In this document: piece after piece, positions 22,961 to 35,080 of the stretch
How the letters are laid out: each line of letters begins with the position of its first letter
Position numbering within the stretch: the stretch's first letter is position 1
NCBI GenBank assembly: GCA_021401465.1
Contig: JADDMT010000067.1
Span: forward strand, 106,173-170,172
Direction: 5' to 3'
DNA from: Teratosphaeria epicoccoides
Taxonomy: Eukaryota > Ascomycota > Dothideomycetes > Mycosphaerellales > Teratosphaeriaceae
DNA length: 64,000 nt
Translations under genes and position numbers: made by a program
The notes under the pieces: model-generated
Database searches by the model: none
What the model was told of the DNA's origin: nothing
What the model saw: the letters and a program-made list of their open reading frames with translations, nothing else

Positions 22961-24363
22961 GAGCTCCTCATCATCATGGAAGGATACAAACGTGAAGTTG
23001 CCCAGGTCACGTGGGCAATGGCATCTCGTATGTTTCCACGAAGAGCTCGTCCCGAAATAGAGCAGGAGCATCACCATGAAGTGATCTCGAACTGCAATGG
23101 GCCTCTCATGCATCTCGGCCTCCGTCAGCAACGAAATTCAAGCATGCAACCTTCCGTCTGGTTGCCAGCCTTGCGATATTCTGCTAGTAGATAATTGGCA
23201 ATCAAGCCAAAGAGACAGCATTACGCCACGCGGCTGATAAGGCAAGTTGGACATGTCCAAGTGTTGCTGAAACTCAGAGTGAACGTCCAGCGTTGCCAGA
23301 GCCTCAAGACGGAAAGTGATGGTTTGAATGCTTTTTGAGGATGGCGCCGCAGTCGATTGTGACCCACAGCTACGGAGGTACCAAGAACCGAGATCATCCA
23401 GCCTGAAGAGGTCCCCAGTCTTTCATGAGAGTCGCAACACGAAATGGACCAGTCAGCAAGACCAGACGCTGGGCTCGTGTGGAGGTGCCCAGGGAGCGGA
23501 AGAGTGTTCTCGGTGAATGTGTTTGCCGGATTGGTCGTCAGCTAGCGCGGGCTCGCATCGGTCCAATAAGCTTGGGGGGAAAGAATGCCTCCTTCCGCCG
23601 GGTAAGTCCTGCCTTCCACATGCACAAGTCACCATCCTTGTCCATTGAGGTAGGAGTATATTCACATCGATTCTCTTCATCTGCCAGCGAGTCAGGGCAT
23701 GATGGAGCTGAGACGACCATTCCACCATCAGTACACATTCTTGCGTGGAAGAGTTCATACACGTGTCAGCGCAGATCTTACGGAGAATAGCAAGATACGA
23801 GGAAACAAGGGTCAGTATTTGATAGCATTTGGTGTCGAGAAAGGACGCACATTTCCCTTCGGCGGTCTATAGAGAGGCGGCAAACTTCAATTCCGCAGGC
23901 CCTGCGCCCCTCGGATCCCACAACTATTTTGCGTGAGTACCACCATGCTTTAAGCGCTCCACGACTGTCTCCAAAAAGGTGCGAGGCAGCAAGAGCGCTG
24001 TGCCTCATAACACCGGGACAAATAAGGTGCAGTGCCCTGTCTCCTAATTCTAAAGTCTGCGTAATGACCGACATGCCTACTAAAGCCCGCACAAAAAAGA
24101 AGACTCGCGCAGCCACTAAAGCCCTGCGAAAAGAAACCGAATCACGCGACTGAATTCGTCAAGGACGTTAACGACCACGCTCACAGCCGACTCGCCCGAA
24201 GCACTAGGAAATCAGCTCCCGCTGCCTGGAAAGCGTTCACAAGGTAGATATCGCGCTCGTCTCTGCAGCAAGCGACATGCCCAGGTGACACGAAACAGGT
24301 TCTGCAATGCTCCGGGCATACAAATATCGGCAGACCCAGCGGCCTTGTCGAAGCTCGATCATC
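22961..24363. other. Intergenic region at the edge of the gene-rich arm
   Basis: About 1.4 kb follow POL1 without a supported gene. Short ORFs exist on both strands. One near 24064 starts MTDMPTKARTKKKTRAATK, a basic stretch that might be the N-terminal remnant of the recombinase pseudogene that follows. Confidence 0.4.
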
Positions 24364-26409
24364 ATGACATGCGCATGTTCTTAAATTGGCATGTCAATCA
24401 TTCCCAGATAATCAAGCTTAGCTCTGTCTTCATTCTTGCACGGTAGTTCAGACAAGCCTACAAGGTTCAGACGGGACAAATTATGGATCCTAAGATCATC
24501 TCTGAAACGCGACATGCCTGTCTTGAAGAAAACTGGCTTAGGAGGACTTGCTGACCGGGCTGCAGTTCATCGAAACACACTTCGGATCGAGTTCGACCTC
24601 CGGGAAGAACGATCAGACAAGCCAACCCTTAACGCCGACGACTTGATCGCGACTCTTCACCATCATTGGGTTCTTAGCACTCAATGGTATGCGAGCGAAC
24701 GACAAAGGGTGCAGCTCTCTCCCTTGCTCCTTCTGATTGCATATTCTGGTGCTCGGCCCTCGACCATTATAGACTGTACATGCACGACGTACAGGGAGAT
24801 GAGGCCAACTTTCCGGGGCAATTGACCTCTTAGGAGCGTGCTAGAGATTGCCTAAAGTACAAGGACATCCAGATTTCTAAGGTGAAAGATCAGCACCAGG
24901 AGGGACATGTCATTCTCATGATCGTGACCCTTCGGCTTCTCAAGGGAGTCCGCATTAAATCTCTCGCGTATGCACACTGCCAGCACTTCCTTCCCTTACT
25001 GCCGCGCTGACAGATCGCCTAGCCCGAAATACATCTTTCACGAGCGGGACGACAACCTTACCTTCTGTCCCATCCTTCACGTCCTGTCGCTAGCCTTCGC
25101 TGACAGAGCATTCAACAGTTCATTCCTGTAGCAGCCAGATGACATTTATACTTTTGAAGTGGATGATAGCCGCGGCCTCCAAGCCGTACCGCTCGAGTAG
25201 AGGCCAGAAGTGCTTAAGCTGCCGCTACTGCGCCGATCTACTGATAATGCAGTCGCGTGGAGATACGACGACGCTCGCAGCGCTAACTTCACACTTGGCA
25301 AAGGAGTTGGATTCAGGGATCCTTTTCAATTCTATGCAGGCCGCCGCGGTGCTAGTGAGGCAATCGACGTTAAGCGCGGCTCTCTCAAATGTTTCGACTG
25401 TATCCTGACATTGCGCTAGCACAGACCACATCTGCCGTTTGCAACCGAGCTATAGGCCACAGTTGATCGGAAATTTACATAAAGTACTACACGAACTAGA
25501 TAGTAGCAGCTAACACCTAATCTGCCTTCCTTGGAACACCGTCGAAGAACTAGATGATTAGCATGGCATCACACCTAAGTCTGACACGTGACACGAATGC
25601 GTTAAACCTGGTGCCGAAGCCTAGCAAAGAGGAGGTCGATTCTCACGCCGAGGTCTTCCCCTTGATGCAGCAAGTTGATGCTTTACGCAGCAGAAAGCGC
25701 CGAGCGCAGAGAGAGAAAACGAGACTTGCAAGCAGCGCGGCTCCGCATACGGAAAGAGCTCGAACGCCGCAACTAGCAAGATTATTTCGCGACAATTGGT
25801 ACAAGAGAGATCGCGCGCCAGCGTACTGGACAGAAAGCCCCGGTCTTAGCACTCGAAGAGATTACGTACGAGTTTGAGGAGCCAGAGCAACTCTCTACGC
25901 TGCTCTGCAGGAACGACGATGTGTCACTGTCTCAGGCTAGCGATAGTACACGACGTCGACTACTGGCGCTCGACGCCCTGACAAAGTTGTGTTATCGACA
26001 ATCAGGAGCACGCCAACGGCAGGACCATGGCTCTGCTTGCACTGAAAACAAGGCGGACCGCACGATGGAGGACCCCGAGACCGACGTGCTCCGGGGCAAT
26101 CAATGCCCTTGGTACAAGACCGATGACAGACTTCCGACTCATGCACGCAATTACGCATTTTCGCAAATTAGCAAACTTCGCCAGCACATCCAGAAGGCTC
26201 ATTTCGCAGGGCATAGCCACTCGGTAGACTTGATCATCTCGGGACCACAGCCGGCCTTCTGCTGCCCGTTCGTTGGCTGCGGTCTGCCGCATCAGAGCGA
26301 GGACCACCTCAAGAATCATATGGCGAGCGTGCACCTCTTGTTTTGTGCCCCAAGTCGGGCAAGAGATCGATTCCTTGACGAGCTTCAAGCAAGCCTAATA
26401 CAACGCTAA
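24364..26409 (+). pseudogene. Degenerate DUF3435 tyrosine recombinase with C2H2 region (Starship-captain-related)
   Basis: The gene is recognisable across three frames but broken by stops and frameshifts. In order one reads: FLNWHVNHSQIIK near 24390; LKRDMPVLKKTGLGG, EERSDKPTLNADDLIATLHH and LLIAYSGARPSTIID at 24500-24780 (the Arg of GARP is the expected first catalytic Arg); YKDIQISKVKD near 24860; FHERDDNLTFCPILHVLSLA near 25040; DPFQFYAGRRGASEAID near 25320; AIGHS, EIYIKYYTN and SAFLGTPSKN at 25440-25550 (candidate catalytic His and Tyr). The end, 25921-26409, is open and has two zinc-finger-like pairs (CPWYK...HIQKAH and CCPFVGC...HMASVH). DUF3435 proteins include the captains that mobilise Starship giant elements, but also many without known cargo. 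Decay here is by indels and scattered stops rather than the TAG-heavy pattern further right. Confidence 0.8.
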
Positions 26410-27500
26410 AATACACACCTCCTCCCCACTCGACTTCTGCAGAATACTTCGGTCGTGCACTATCAAAGAGCTTTTACAGCATTCCCCCTCCTCATGTTCT
26501 TCTTCTACAAAGACTAAGGTCTAAGTACATGTCCGTTAAAGTGTCGAGTACCTGTAGCGCTCTTAGCAGGCTCGCCTATCTCTTTAGCATTTAAAGATAG
26601 ATGACACAGAGCGAATTTTTCGAGAGTAGAATCGACCTTTGTCTTGTTAAATTTAGCTGCATGACAGGAAAGCAAGGTAGACGATATATATACTAGTACT
26701 TTTAGACTAGTCATAATAACTCTAGATCTAGCCTGCTAGATCTACTATCTACAATTAACTTAAGAGTAAGACTACATTCCTCTAATAATGTTGTCTAGGT
26801 CTTAACTAATAGATCTTAAAAAAAAAAATTCTAAACTAGACGTATCTTCATTCCCCTAATTGTCCTAACTTAGTCTCCCCCTATAATGACAGGACTGCTA
26901 AATAATAAGACATACTAGGTAGCCTATGTTTCTTGCTATTTAATGTGTTAGCTTAGCGTAAGTTTAGGGATATTTTAGAAAACAGCAAGCAGGAAGGCAG
27001 GGAGGGTAATTAGAACAATCTTTAAAGAGATCTAGCTAATCCTAGTATAAGGTAGCCTGTAAAAGCTAGAATAGGTAACAAGATAACAATAAACAAACAA
27101 GAAGACTAAATAGCAGATTATAGCGATAAGGTATAAGTAGCCTTAGAGAAGAGTTGTTAAAAACTCTTGCAGACATGCTAGCCTTAGTAATGCGCGTAAA
27201 CTCTAGTAGAGAACTAGTAGGACTTCGTAAATAGAGGCTACTAACGTAGGATAGAAAGGCCAAAACATTTAGAGATTACCTTCTTTAGATAAGGAGCTCG
27301 CTTAGGGCGCGCTCTAGGCTAAAGCCCTAGGTAAGCGTAGATTACTATTAGAACATAATGTATAACACTCTCCCTACTTGCTAATGCGCTAGGATATAAA
27401 AATTCTATTAAAAAGGAGGCCTAAATAGAGACAAGGACCCTAAGGCCTTCTTCATATAACCTAAAGTAGTATTTGTAGATAGTAACAAGACAGTAAAAGC
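26410..27500. repeat. AT-rich decayed repeat DNA, unclassified
   Basis: Sequence becomes abruptly rich in cta/tag words and no ORF has family features. It probably contains the start of retroelement E4 whose gag is visible further right, but no LTR could be placed. Confidence 0.5.
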
Positions 27501-27739
27501 CCTAGAGTAGCTTACAAACCTATAACATGCTATAGGATAGCCATGGCATAAACACTAGCTAAAATTTGACAGACTTCTGTTATTAGTAGGCAGTAACTAT
27601 TAGACAGATAATGTGAAGATCAGGTATCTTAAGAACTTGTTCTTAAACCCTACGAGGATGTACATAGCAAATGTAAGGGACATAAAAGACTACTACGCAT
27701 TTACAGAGGAAGTTAAGAGAGTCATGACAAACACTAAGG

Positions 27740-28249
27740 TGTCATGAGTACTATGAGTCACAAGTACTATAGCCTAAGTCATAGCTGTCATGAGTGCTAT
27801 AAGTCATAGTGCTATAAGTTACAGTGCTATAAGTCATAGTGCTATAAGTTATAAGCACTATAAGTTACAACGCATGCATAGGAGAAAGGGTCTGTCACGT
27901 GAGGACAGACACCTAGATCTGTAGGGTTAGTCTATAGATCTACAGGCATACAGGGAAGAGAGGATCTGTCACGTAAGGATAGATACCTAGATCTGTAGGG
28001 TTAGTCTACAGATCTATAGATATAGGTCTAACAGGTCTGTTAACAGATCTAACAGAGCTACCCTGTCTCTCTAGTATATAGGGATAGCTTCAGGATAGGT
28101 AGTTAGGAGCTTCGTGCTTAACTTAATTCAATTCCCTTCCCTTAGGGAATAGTTAGTTACAAGGTTAATTGCTATTATCGATATTCTTTATAGCTCTATG
28201 AGTCTAACACCTAATCCCCTTCCTGCTATTAGCACCTACCCTTCTGACA
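27740..28249 (+). repeat. 5' LTR of E1a
   Basis: 510 bases from tgtcatgag to ctgaca. It holds short tandem agtgctataagtcat-like units near the start and two imperfect ~75-bp units with the palindromes gtcacgtga and agatctgtag...ctacagatct. A TATA box (tatata at 28075) and the predicted transcript start region (ttaggag at 28103) follow. Confidence 0.9.
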
Positions 28250-28270
28250 CTTTAAGCACTACTCCTAAGG
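28250..28270 (+). promoter_or_regulatory. Putative self-priming primer-binding site of E1a
   Basis: ctttaagcactactcctaag directly follows the 5' LTR. Its complement contains ttaggag and gtgcttaa. The same two blocks stand 28 bases downstream of the LTR TATA box (28103-28109 and 28114-28121), separated by 2 bases in one and 4 in the other. No tRNA-like site ending in tgg is seen. Confidence 0.6.
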
Positions 28271-31200
28271 AAGTATCAGGGGACTCGTTAAGCGCTTGAC
28301 ATACGCCTATGTCAAGTAGTTCCTTAGCTGTCAGTTTAACCTCTAGCGACAACAGTTAACTAACACTACGAGAACAAGTTGCTACTATACCTCAAATTAC
28401 TTAGTAGCTTAAATCTATTCACCTTAGCGAGATGGCTCTAGCATCTGTCGCAGGTTTGACTACTAGGAATAGACACGGCAACAACGGCTTCAAGATAGGA
28501 AGCCCTATAGAGTTCATAGGACAACGATCTTAAGTCGAGATGTTTATCCTATAATGCTAGCTAGCATTTAATGTAGATACGGAACAGTTTACAACACATC
28601 ATAAGCGAATAATGTACATTGTCTCTTACCTAAAGGGACTAGCGTTCGAGTTTATCTAGCCTCATCTAACAGATTATCTAGATTATGTTAGTAGCGTCAA
28701 AGCTAGGAAGACGACAACTAGGGAGATCCTTAACTTAGACAAGTCCTTGTTTAAGGCGTTACGCGAAGCCTTTAGGCTTAGTAACAAACAACAAGAGGCT
28801 AAGAGAGCTCTCCTAGGAATCTAGCAGAAGGGTTCTGCTATTAAGTACTACGCGGACTTCTAGACCCTCTCTGCTCAAGTCGACTAGAATGATAATGCTT
28901 TAGCCACTTAGTTCTATTAGGGACTAAAGGAAATAGTCAAAGACGAAATTACCTAGGGAGATTAGCTAACGACATTCAAGGAAATAAGCGATCTCGCGAT
29001 TAGGATCGATAATCGCATCTAGGAACGACAGTAGGAACGACAACATAGAAATTGTAGGCTAGCGCAGGCTAACTATAAGGTCTAATGATTAGCACCAAAA
29101 TAGCGAAGCGATTACTATAGTCTCTAACTAATAGAGTTAGATGCGACTAAGGGATGCCTAAAGAGCGGACCCTAAGGAAAGCTACAGAAGGGCTCTCCTA
29201 CCTAGAATAGTCCGAAGAAGCCATTCGACAAGAGTAACCTCGAGTGCTATAACTGTAGAAAGAAAGGACACTTTGCCTGCGAGTATTTTGCTAAGGAATA
29301 GCGTCAGGACCTATAACGGACAGAACAGGCTTACGCGATAACAACAGCACCTAAGTAAAAGGCTGCTACTACTCGAGAACTAGACTATGCCTTACTTACT
29401 TAGACTATGTGCTACGACGACAATTGTCGGATTTACATAAGTGATAAAGATAGTTCCGGATAGTACCCTAGCCGTAACAAGGCGTAATCTATCTACGCGC
29501 TAAGGGGTACACCTTCTAGCGTAATAGTCCTGAGGTAACAGGAGCTAGAAGAAGAAGAAGGTTTAGACGACAACTATGAGCTTGTTAAAGCCGTCATTCC
29601 CGATTCTGAGGAAGACGAGAGCATAGAGAGATAGGCTATGCCGCTACATGACATTAGACTTAAGATTATCCGAATCATACAGAACTAGTAGGCTTAGGCT
29701 TACCTATGGATTAATAGAGTATAACACGTCGACTAGCTTGAATATGACGAACTAGCCGACCGCATGCGACGACACCTAAGGGGACTACTAGTTATAGCTT
29801 ACCCTTACTCGCATTAGAAGATTGTCCAAGAAATTGTACCGTTTAGGGTAGAGTTTACGCCCTAAGGAGGCTACCTTACCTACGAAGGTATCTAGGTTCT
29901 ACAAGCGTTACGACTCTAGGTTAGCTACTTGAAAATAGAGTACGCAAGAAACACACAGGAACAACAAGGCTAAGAGCAAATACGACCTCTTAGTGCTATG
30001 ACTTCAAGCGTAATAGTCGCTACTATCAAGGATCTAGAACAGGAAGTACACGTCCTATAGGTTAAAGCAACGTAATCTGAAGTCGAAGTCAAGTTCACTG
30101 TTCCTAATGAGTATAAGGAATTTGCTACCCTTTTTAAGGAAGAACCTGACTAAGAGGCTCTACTAGAACACTAGGAGTAGGACTACAGGATACCCTTACT
30201 CCTAGGTAGAACGCTAACAAAGCAACTAGTTCGCCTATTGTTAGTAGCGAAGCTAGAGATTCTCCGGAAGTACCTTAAAGACAACCTCTAGAAGGGCTTT
30301 ATCTACAAGTCGTAGTCACTAGCAGGGGATCTGATCCTGTTTGTCCCTAAGGGGGAAGATAACTAGCGAATTTACGTCGACTATTATGGATTAAACAACA
30401 TCACGATAAAGAACAGTTATCCGCTTCCGTTACTCTCGGAGTTGCAGGACTGCCTACAAGGAGTAATATGGTTCTTGAAGTTCGACAAACTAGGAGCGTA
30501 TAATCGAATTCGAATTAAGGAAGGCGAAGAATAGAAGACTACGTTCTATACTAGGTTCGGATACTACGAGTATATAGTCATGCTATTTAGGTTAACAAAC
30601 GCCCTAGCTACATAGCAGGCATTTATTTACAATGTGCTACGAGAGTACCTTGACGTCTTCGTGGTTATATACTTAGATGACATTCTTGTCTACTTACGGA
30701 CGATCGAAGAACATAGGACTTACGTACGTAAGGTGCTTTAGAAACTCTAGGATTACAAGCTAAAGGTTAAGCCTTAGAAGAGGGAGTTTCATAAGCAAGA
30801 AGTCTATTTCCTCGGCTATGTAGTAGCCTAGAACGGGATCATGATAGACACTAAGAAGGTTAAAGCTGTAAGAGAGTAGCCTATGCCGACTAATTTTAAG
30901 GAAGTATAGTCCTTCCTTAGGTTTGCTAACTTCTACTAAAGGTTCATCGCGAACTATTTAAGGATTACGGTACTACTTACGACCCTTACTACGAAGGATA
31001 CACTATTCGTATAGGAAGACGCCTAACAGAATGCCTTTAAGGAACTTAAGCAACAATTCACAGATTAGCTAATCTTGCTTGTATTCGACCCTAATAAGCC
31101 TATCACGGTTAAAACAGATGCCTCTGACATAGCACTTAGGGCATGCTTAAGTTAACTAGGACCGAGTAGACAACTATAGCTAGTCGCATATTACTCGAGA

Positions 31201-31685
31201 AAGCTGTCTAGACCCGAACTCTGTTACGACGTCTACGACAAAGAACTTCTAGCCATAGTAGACGCCTATAAGGCATAGCAAGTCTACTTAGAAGGTTTTA
31301 AGTAGTAGGTAACGGTCTACATAGACTATAAGAACTTGCGATACTTTACTACAACAAAGGAGTTAAACTAATGACAAGTCCGATAGAGTAAGGAACTCTC
31401 TAGCTTTAACTATAAGATCGTCTATTACAAGGGATCCGATAATGTACGCGCTGATGCACTTAGTCGCTAGACTGACTACATGAAGGGCGTGAAACAGGAG
31501 AAACATGCCATTCTCTAGGAAAATAGTGATAGCACGCTTAGAGTCAACTAACTCGCGGCTATAGCTATCACATAGACTAGCGAATTCTAGGACGACCTAA
31601 AGAACGCACTAGTCTACGACCTAACTGTACTTGCTGTCTACAACGACATTAATAGACAGGAGGACTAGGAAGACAAAGACAGAGT

Positions 31686-32175
31686 TGTCATGAGTGTCAG
31701 GAGTACTGTCCGGAGTACTGTAGGATACAGGATCATGTAGGTCCTAAGTGCTATGAGTCATAGTACTGTCATAGGAGTACTATGAGTCATAGGCACAGTC
31801 ATGGAAGAAAGGATCTGTCACGTGAGGACAGATCCCCGGATCTGTAGGGGTAGTCTACAGATCTATGGGCTTGCAAGGAAGAAGGGATCTGTCACGTGAT
31901 GACAGACCCTTGGATCTGTGGGGTTAGTCTACAGATCTACAGACACGGATCTGTCGGGTCTGTCGACAGATCTAACAGAGCTGCTCTGTCGCTCTCTAGT
32001 ATATAGGGATAGCTTTAGGACAGGCAGTTAGGAGCTTCGTGCTCAATCTTAATTTAATCCTCTCTTGCTTAGAGGAGAGTCAGTTACAAGGTCAACTGCC
32101 ATTGTCGATATTCTTCACAGCTCCTAAGTCTAACACCTAGTCACCTTCCTGCTATCGGCACCTACCCTTATGACA
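31686..32175 (+). mobile_element. Solo LTR of the E1 family inside E1a
   Basis: 490 bases from tgtcatgag to tatgaca, flanked by agagt on both sides (31681-31685 and 32176-32180). The uninterrupted sequence is seen in E1b at about 54370 (gacagagtgcttctc), which proves the empty site. It is a subtype with gaggatctgtc units and a clear agtatataggg TATA box. The internal part was lost by LTR-LTR recombination. Confidence 0.93.
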
Positions 32176-32425
32176 AGAGTGCTTCTCTTCTAAGGGTTAG
32201 TATACATGCTAACGTCCTTACGTTCGGAGCTACTACGCCTCTAACATAACGTACCTTAGGCAGGATACCTAGGAGTGTCTAAAATGAAGCAAATTCTCTA
32301 ACAAGAATATTACTTCCCTAAGATAGGCAGAGTAATTAAGGACTATGTCTGTTAATATGTAACTTGCTAACAGAGTAAGCACGACCGTCACATACTATAT
32401 AGGCTACTACAACCGCTAAAGGTAC

Positions 32426-32785
32426 TAATATAGGTATATATGCTATATGATATGAAAATATCTCGTAGTGTGACAGAGTAATCCGACCTTTTAGTAGGTA
32501 CAAGACAGCGCTGCTTTCTGCTTATTGCAGAGGTAGCGCTAAGGGTGCTTATAACCCCTAACGCCCCTTAATTAGGGAAAGCATGTCTAAGCCTAACCCT
32601 GCAGGGGTACTGTAGGGTTAGCAACGTAGGGGCATCCTACGTCAACTATTAATCCTACTTAGACGACATACGAGCTAACGTATGTACGAAGGACCCCCTT
32701 ACTATGTGTAGTAGGGTCACTACATGCTAAGGGCGGACATTAGAACCTATGCGGCTCTAATAGCCCCCTAGTATTAACCGTATTA
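32426..32785 (-). repeat. 3' LTR of E2a
   Basis: 360 bases. The end next to the purine tract reads taatacgg on the minus strand. It matches the right LTR over the whole length with scattered transitions. Confidence 0.9.
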
Positions 32786-33583
32786 CTGCCCCTCCTCCTA
32801 TGAGGATGTCCCTAGCCTTACTAAGTAATACACGCGGAACATATAGCGTATCGGATGTAGCACGCTTATACTACGCAAGAGTAAATAGGTAGATAGCCTA
32901 CGTAACATGTGTTATGCGTATACCTTAACACTTTCGTAGCAAGTACAGGGCAGAGGCTACTAACTTAGGCGGGTTTTAATCTATCACATGTTAGGCGGCT
33001 TCGTAACACCTTCGCTTTATATGCAGATCGAGATATCAGGAAACTACAAGTACATACTTTAGTTAATCTTTGAAATTATAGGGCAAGCATGCGCGCTAGC
33101 CTCGCCAAGTAGCTTGGCTATCCCTATTTAGTCGTGACCATGAAGAACGTGTTACAGAACCTTAGGGTAGTAGGAAGGTACGCGGACACTCTACACGTAC
33201 TACTCGAAATGGCAGGAGCGCGCTCCTAGCGCAGGTCTCGCCACATTTTCATGGTAGTAGGCTAGCATAAGTGTAGTTAGCGCACATGCGTGACAGCCGC
33301 GTTATCCGTTCTTGCATTATTCGGTCCCCTTGTAAGTTAACTAAAGGCAGGTACTCTGCGTATATAGTTCTAGTTACTAGCTTAACAGTTGCGGTAGGTA
33401 ATAGGGGGGCTGTTAGAGGGTATAAAAACCTCGTCGCTTCCCTAAATTTTTTGTTCTAAAACACTAACATTGACCTCTACTTCTATTTCGCTTAGCCTGC
33501 GCCTTGCTATGTCTACGGGTCTAAACTAGAGCTTCTTCTTCTTCAATTAATCAATTAAGATCAATTAACTCATCTTAGTAATA

Positions 33584-35080
33584 ATGGCTTATATGCTGCA
33601 GACTAAGTTTGACGCTACTCGCTCTGCCCGCGATTGTCGCTTATGTCGACAATGCCTTGACAACCTTAGTAGCTAAGCTGTACACATCTTCCCTCCGCAT
33701 GTTAGTAAGGCGTCCCCTACCCGCGAGGTATGCGTAGCTTGTACTAACCGAAGCGTAGCTAAGATCTATGTCAGCGGATTTAATGAGAGTAGTGTCTACT
33801 ACAATTATGTTAACTATAATAGCAAGCATCAAAAATGCTAAGACCTCCCTAAAGAGGTGTATAGCGAGTATAACTAGCTTTGCCATGACATCGATGACTT
33901 CTAGAGTACACGCGACAAGGGGATTACTAAGAGTACTCTAACTATGAACAGGCTACAGGCTAAGTACTACGAGGCACTCGCCTACCTGCTTAGCGCCCTC
34001 TCGTGCTTTACCGCGACTACTAACCGTTCTCATAGTAGTGTTCGCTTTGATTCTCTGCTAACAGGGGAAAACATTTGTCTAGGTCTAATCGCAGACTTAG
34101 TCTAGAAGATCTTGAAGGTACTAACCGTTAGGGTTAAGACCTTCGCCATAGTACGCATATAGTGTAGGTACCCTCTAAGTATAAATGCTGACTTTCTCCG
34201 CTAGGCTAATGTTAGCGTCGAGAAATATCCGACTAGCTGTTAGCGTTAGCAACTCGGGGCCCTTGCCTCTATTAACAATGACTTCGAGACGCAGATGATC
34301 TGCAAGAAGGTCATTAAGCAATTTACCGTCCCCGCTACTAAGGCCATGCCCTAGCGCCGTACCGAGAGGCAGCCTGCCTCTAAGCTAGTCCTAAGGACTA
34401 AGCTGTAAGTTACTTACTCGAATCCTGTTACGTGCGTATAGCTAACACATTATAGTGCCGCTACCTATGCCGCCTCGACGCTACTGTCTAAGAAGAAGAA
34501 GAAGGCTAGGGCTAAAATTAAGGTTAGCAACGAGGAAGCCGAACCTTCCCTACTTGCGATCTATACTACGTCCGCCAAGACGCTAAGGTACGAGCCTCTA
34601 GGCTAGATCTTTGAGGATAAGGAGGATGACGACGTCTAGGATACCTTCGGTCCTAACGTGATCCCTTTGCGCTATAGTGTCACTATACTAGTTACGCGTA
34701 AGGGGGACACTAAGTCTGATGATGTAGTCGACACTTGTGTCAAGAAGCGCAAGATGATCTCGAGGGCCGAGCGCGACAGCCGCAAGCGCGCCTAAGTCTC
34801 TTCGCCTTCTAATACTAAGGATGAGGTAGTCATCGCGACTAGGCATAGTAAGGATGTCGCTAGCTCTCTAGCTACTATAGGCTCTGAAGACGAGCTCCCT
34901 TATAACCTACTAAAGAAGAAGATACCTGTCTCTCTTTATAGCGTTGCTACTCCTGTTACTCCTAGTCGCTTCAGGGTGTTTAGTAGACCCCGTGCGGGTA
35001 GGTAGTCTCTAGCGGACCGTAACAAGAAAGACTCTTCTACTTCGGGTTTAGTCAGGAAGCCCTTAACTAGTAGTCGCTAA
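33584..35080 (+). pseudogene. Antisense accessory ORF of E2a (about 499 codons), decayed
   Basis: This frame runs opposite to the gag-pol of its own element, between pol and the 3' LTR. From the ATG at 33584 (MAYMLQTKFDATRSARD) to TAA at 35078-35080 it is interrupted mainly by TAG, as expected for a real gene hit by the same mutation process as pol. The N-terminal part has a Cys cluster (DCRLCRQC, EVCVACTNRS, KHQKC). The middle is helical. The C-terminal third is charged and nuclear-protein-like (KKKKKARAKIK, CVKKRKMISRAERDSRKRA). No family is recognised. Its length and base composition argue against a chance frame. Confidence 0.6.

Noticed and set aside
1..26400. tRNA genes or other structured RNAs in the gene-rich arm
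   Set aside because: I looked for TpsiC-like gttcga words with matching acceptor stems and found none that convinced me. A covariance-model scan would be decisive.
27740..28120. CRISPR-like array suggested by repeated ctgtcacgtgaggacag and agatctgtaggg words
   Set aside because: The units are internal repeats of LTRs, occur in every E1 LTR, have no unique spacers, and the organism is a eukaryote.
33641..33886. An 81-codon minus-strand ORF in E2a
   Set aside because: It is the reverse-strand shadow of the longer plus-strand antisense ORF and has no motif.
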